Below are positions 62,548-64,000 of a stretch of DNA of 64,000 bases, one piece after another. The notes beneath the pieces were generated by a model, which made no database searches, was not told the DNA's origin, and was given only the letters and a program-made list of their open reading frames with translations. The stretch's first letter is position 1. Every line of letters begins with the position of its first letter. A program made the position numbers and the translations under genes. The stretch is taken from positions 186,001-250,000 of the forward strand of contig CBDEVW010000004.1 of the NCBI GenBank assembly GCA_965243755.1. Reading direction: 5' to 3'. Source of the DNA: JANSWY01 sp965243755. GTDB lineage: Bacteria; Bacteroidota; Bacteroidia; Cytophagales; Cyclobacteriaceae.

Positions 62548-63372
62548 ATGGATGCACCAATTGGGATTTTTGATTCCGGTTATGGAGGACTAACCGTCTT
62601 TAAATCAATCAGAGAGAAATTACCACAATATGATTACCTGTACCTTGGGGATAATGCCAGAACACCTTATGGTACACGATCATTTGAAACTGTTTATGAG
62701 TACACGCTGGAGGCTGTAAAGTTTTTGTTTGATAGCGGGTGTCACCTGGTAATTTTGGCGTGCAACACAGCATCAGCCAAGGCACTTCGGAACATCCAAC
62801 AAAAAGACCTGCAGAGGATTGCTCCAGAAAAACGTGTTCTTGGAGTGATTCGCCCAACGACTGAGTTGTTGGGGACATTGTCAAAATCCAAGCATGTTGG
62901 GGTACTTGGTACTAACGGAACTGTAAAGTCCAATTCCTATGTCATAGAGCTGGGGAAGTTTTTTCCTGATGTGAAGGTGCATCAACAGGCCTGTCCGATG
63001 TGGGTTCCTTTGGTAGAAAATGGCGAACTTGATCATGAAGGAGCCATGTTTTTTATCAATAAGTACCTTCAGGAATTATTTCAGCAATCAAAGGATATCG
63101 ACGCATTATTGCTTGCCTGCACCCATTATCCCATGTTGGCACCAGCGATACAAAGTGTTTTACCTCAGGGTGTCACATTACTTTCTCAGGGCCCAATTGT
63201 TGCTAACAGTCTCGCTGATTACCTGCACCGACATCCTGAAATTGAAAAGCGTTGCTCAAAAGGAGGCAAGGAACGATTTCTCACCACCGACAGTACTGAA
63301 AATTTCAACAATGTGGGCAGTTTGTTTCTTGGGCGCACTTTATATTCTCAACATATTAAAATTCCACATTAG
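62548..63372 (+). CDS. murI: Glutamate racemase
   Basis: A 274-residue enzyme that makes D-glutamate for peptidoglycan. FDSGYGGLTVFKSI opens the fold, and the two catalytic Cys are in LACNTASA and LLACTHYPM. The GVLGTNGTVKSN and YLGDNARTPYG segments fit the family. It sits 12 bases after a terminator, 32 bases before nuoH. Confidence 0.95.
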   Translation: MDAPIGIFDSGYGGLTVFKSIREKLPQYDYLYLGDNARTPYGTRSFETVYEYTLEAVKFLFDSGCHLVILACNTASAKALRNIQQKDLQRIAPEKRVLGVIRPTTELLGTLSKSKHVGVLGTNGTVKSNSYVIELGKFFPDVKVHQQACPMWVPLVENGELDHEGAMFFINKYLQELFQQSKDIDALLLACTHYPMLAPAIQSVLPQGVTLLSQGPIVANSLADYLHRHPEIEKRCSKGGKERFLTTDSTENFNNVGSLFLGRTLYSQHIKIPH

Positions 63373-63404
63373 GATTTTCGACGTTTTAGGCTGAACTTTC
63401 CGCT

Positions 63405-64000
63405 ATGATCACATTTCTGTTTTACCTGCCCTTTATTCTGGGTTTTGTAGTGATTGGTGTCTGGGGTGAAAGGAAAATTGCCTCTTTCATTCAGGACAGG
63501 TACGGTCCAATGGAAGTAGGGTACAAAGGGCTGCTGCAGACGATTGCAGATCTGCTGAAGATGCTGCAAAAAGAGGATATTCGTCCCAAGGCAGTGGACA
63601 AACCACTATTTTTATTAGCACCAATATTGATTTTTGCCTCAATATTTACTGGATTCGCAGTTTTGCCTATTAGCCCCTCCATTTCCGGAGCATCCATAGA
63701 GACAGGCGTGTTTTTCCTGCTGGCAGTTGTTTCCCTCGATGTAGTCGGGATTTTAATGGCGGGCTGGGGTTCAAATAATAAATATTCCTTATATGGTGGC
63801 ATGCGTTCGGTGGCACAGATTGTTTCTTATGAAATACCACTGGGAATTACGGTACTGTGCATGGTTGTGATCGGTAGCTCTCTGGATTTAAATGAACTAA
63901 GCAGATTACAAGGAATTTTCACTGAGCAAACTACTTATCTTTTTGGAATCAAGGCGATGGGAGTGGAGGTGACAGAAGTTGGTGGATTTTTGTCATGGAA
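63405..64000 (+). CDS. nuoH: NADH-quinone oxidoreductase subunit H, cut by the window end
   Basis: An ATG at 63405 (MITFLFYLPFIL) starts a frame still open at the last base. The first 198 residues match the NuoH membrane subunit: VWGERKIASFIQDRYGPMEVG near residue 20, LLQTIADLLKMLQKEDIRP, then hydrophobic helices and MRSVAQIVSYEIPLG. The conserved charged residues of the quinone channel (Glu/Arg in GERK and the Glu in SYE) are present. The 3' part lies outside the window. Other nuo genes are expected next. Confidence 0.93.
   Translation, partial: MITFLFYLPFILGFVVIGVWGERKIASFIQDRYGPMEVGYKGLLQTIADLLKMLQKEDIRPKAVDKPLFLLAPILIFASIFTGFAVLPISPSISGASIETGVFFLLAVVSLDVVGILMAGWGSNNKYSLYGGMRSVAQIVSYEIPLGITVLCMVVIGSSLDLNELSRLQGIFTEQTTYLFGIKAMGVEVTEVGGFLSW

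Overview
The window is chromosomal DNA from a member of the Bacteroidota, most likely a free-living Cytophagales-type bacterium. Four things point there. (1) Type IX secretion: a large M4 metalloprotease ends in a T9SS type A sorting domain, and porT lies beside ubiE. (2) Promoters of the TTTG-N19/20-TAnnTTTG type occur upstream of several genes, and Shine-Dalgarno sequences are scarce. (3) Bacteroidota-typical families are present (DUF2851, DUF5606, DUF6588, a LolA-like gene after ftsK, a GNAT-nitrilase fusion). (4) Menaquinone, KDO and outer-membrane functions are present. The genus is inference only. No rRNA, tRNA, IS element, prophage or CRISPR array was seen; this is mostly dense core genome.

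Layout. 1-9.4 kb: exported M4 protease (5' end cut by the window edge), SnoaL-like protein, an arsR-AHSA1-DUF1059 module with a clear autoregulatory operator, an 11-bp tandem repeat, an M28 lipoprotein peptidase with a small membrane partner, and an LpoB/COG3014 lipoprotein pair. 9.4-19.9 kb: ABC-F ATPase, SDR, saccharopine dehydrogenase-like enzyme, a tRNA methyltransferase/rnhA/marC/aminotransferase/aroQ group on the minus strand, divergent xerD, then pyrD and a TonB-C-terminal protein. 19.9-30.7 kb: ftsK-lolA-like, pyrF, DUF2851 and a polytopic membrane protein, porT-ubiE, engB, DUF5606, and fbp with two LacI-like operators. 30.9-36.2 kb: aspartate kinase, a fructosamine kinase/LMW phosphatase pair (probable glycation repair), a DUF6588 outer-membrane protein, and a Fur-family regulator with its own Fur box next to a 2-Cys peroxiredoxin. 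36.2-49 kb: kdtA-rsgA-sulfotransferase as an overlapping chain, surface-glycan genes, TPR protein, yigZ, 3'-5' exonuclease, nhaC, FAD oxidoreductase, GT4 and a FAN1-type VRR-NUC nuclease. 49.2-52.7 kb: a histidine kinase with a PilJ-like sensor, a response regulator whose SpoIIE/PP2C-like output has lost key metal ligands, and an unknown 77-residue protein. 52.7-64 kb: UvrD/PcrA helicase, hydrolase, aminotransferase, exported RidA protein, aldo/keto reductase, GNAT-nitrilase fusion, cystathionine beta-synthase-like enzyme, murI and the start of nuoH.

The strongest candidate for something undescribed is the three-gene signalling operon at 49.2-52.7 kb. Its apparent output is a degenerate phosphatase and its third gene is unrecognised. 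The best-supported regulatory findings are the arsR operator-promoter at 5.54-5.58 kb, the paired operators at fbp (30.73-30.80 kb), and the Fur box in front of the Fur-family gene (34.99 kb).
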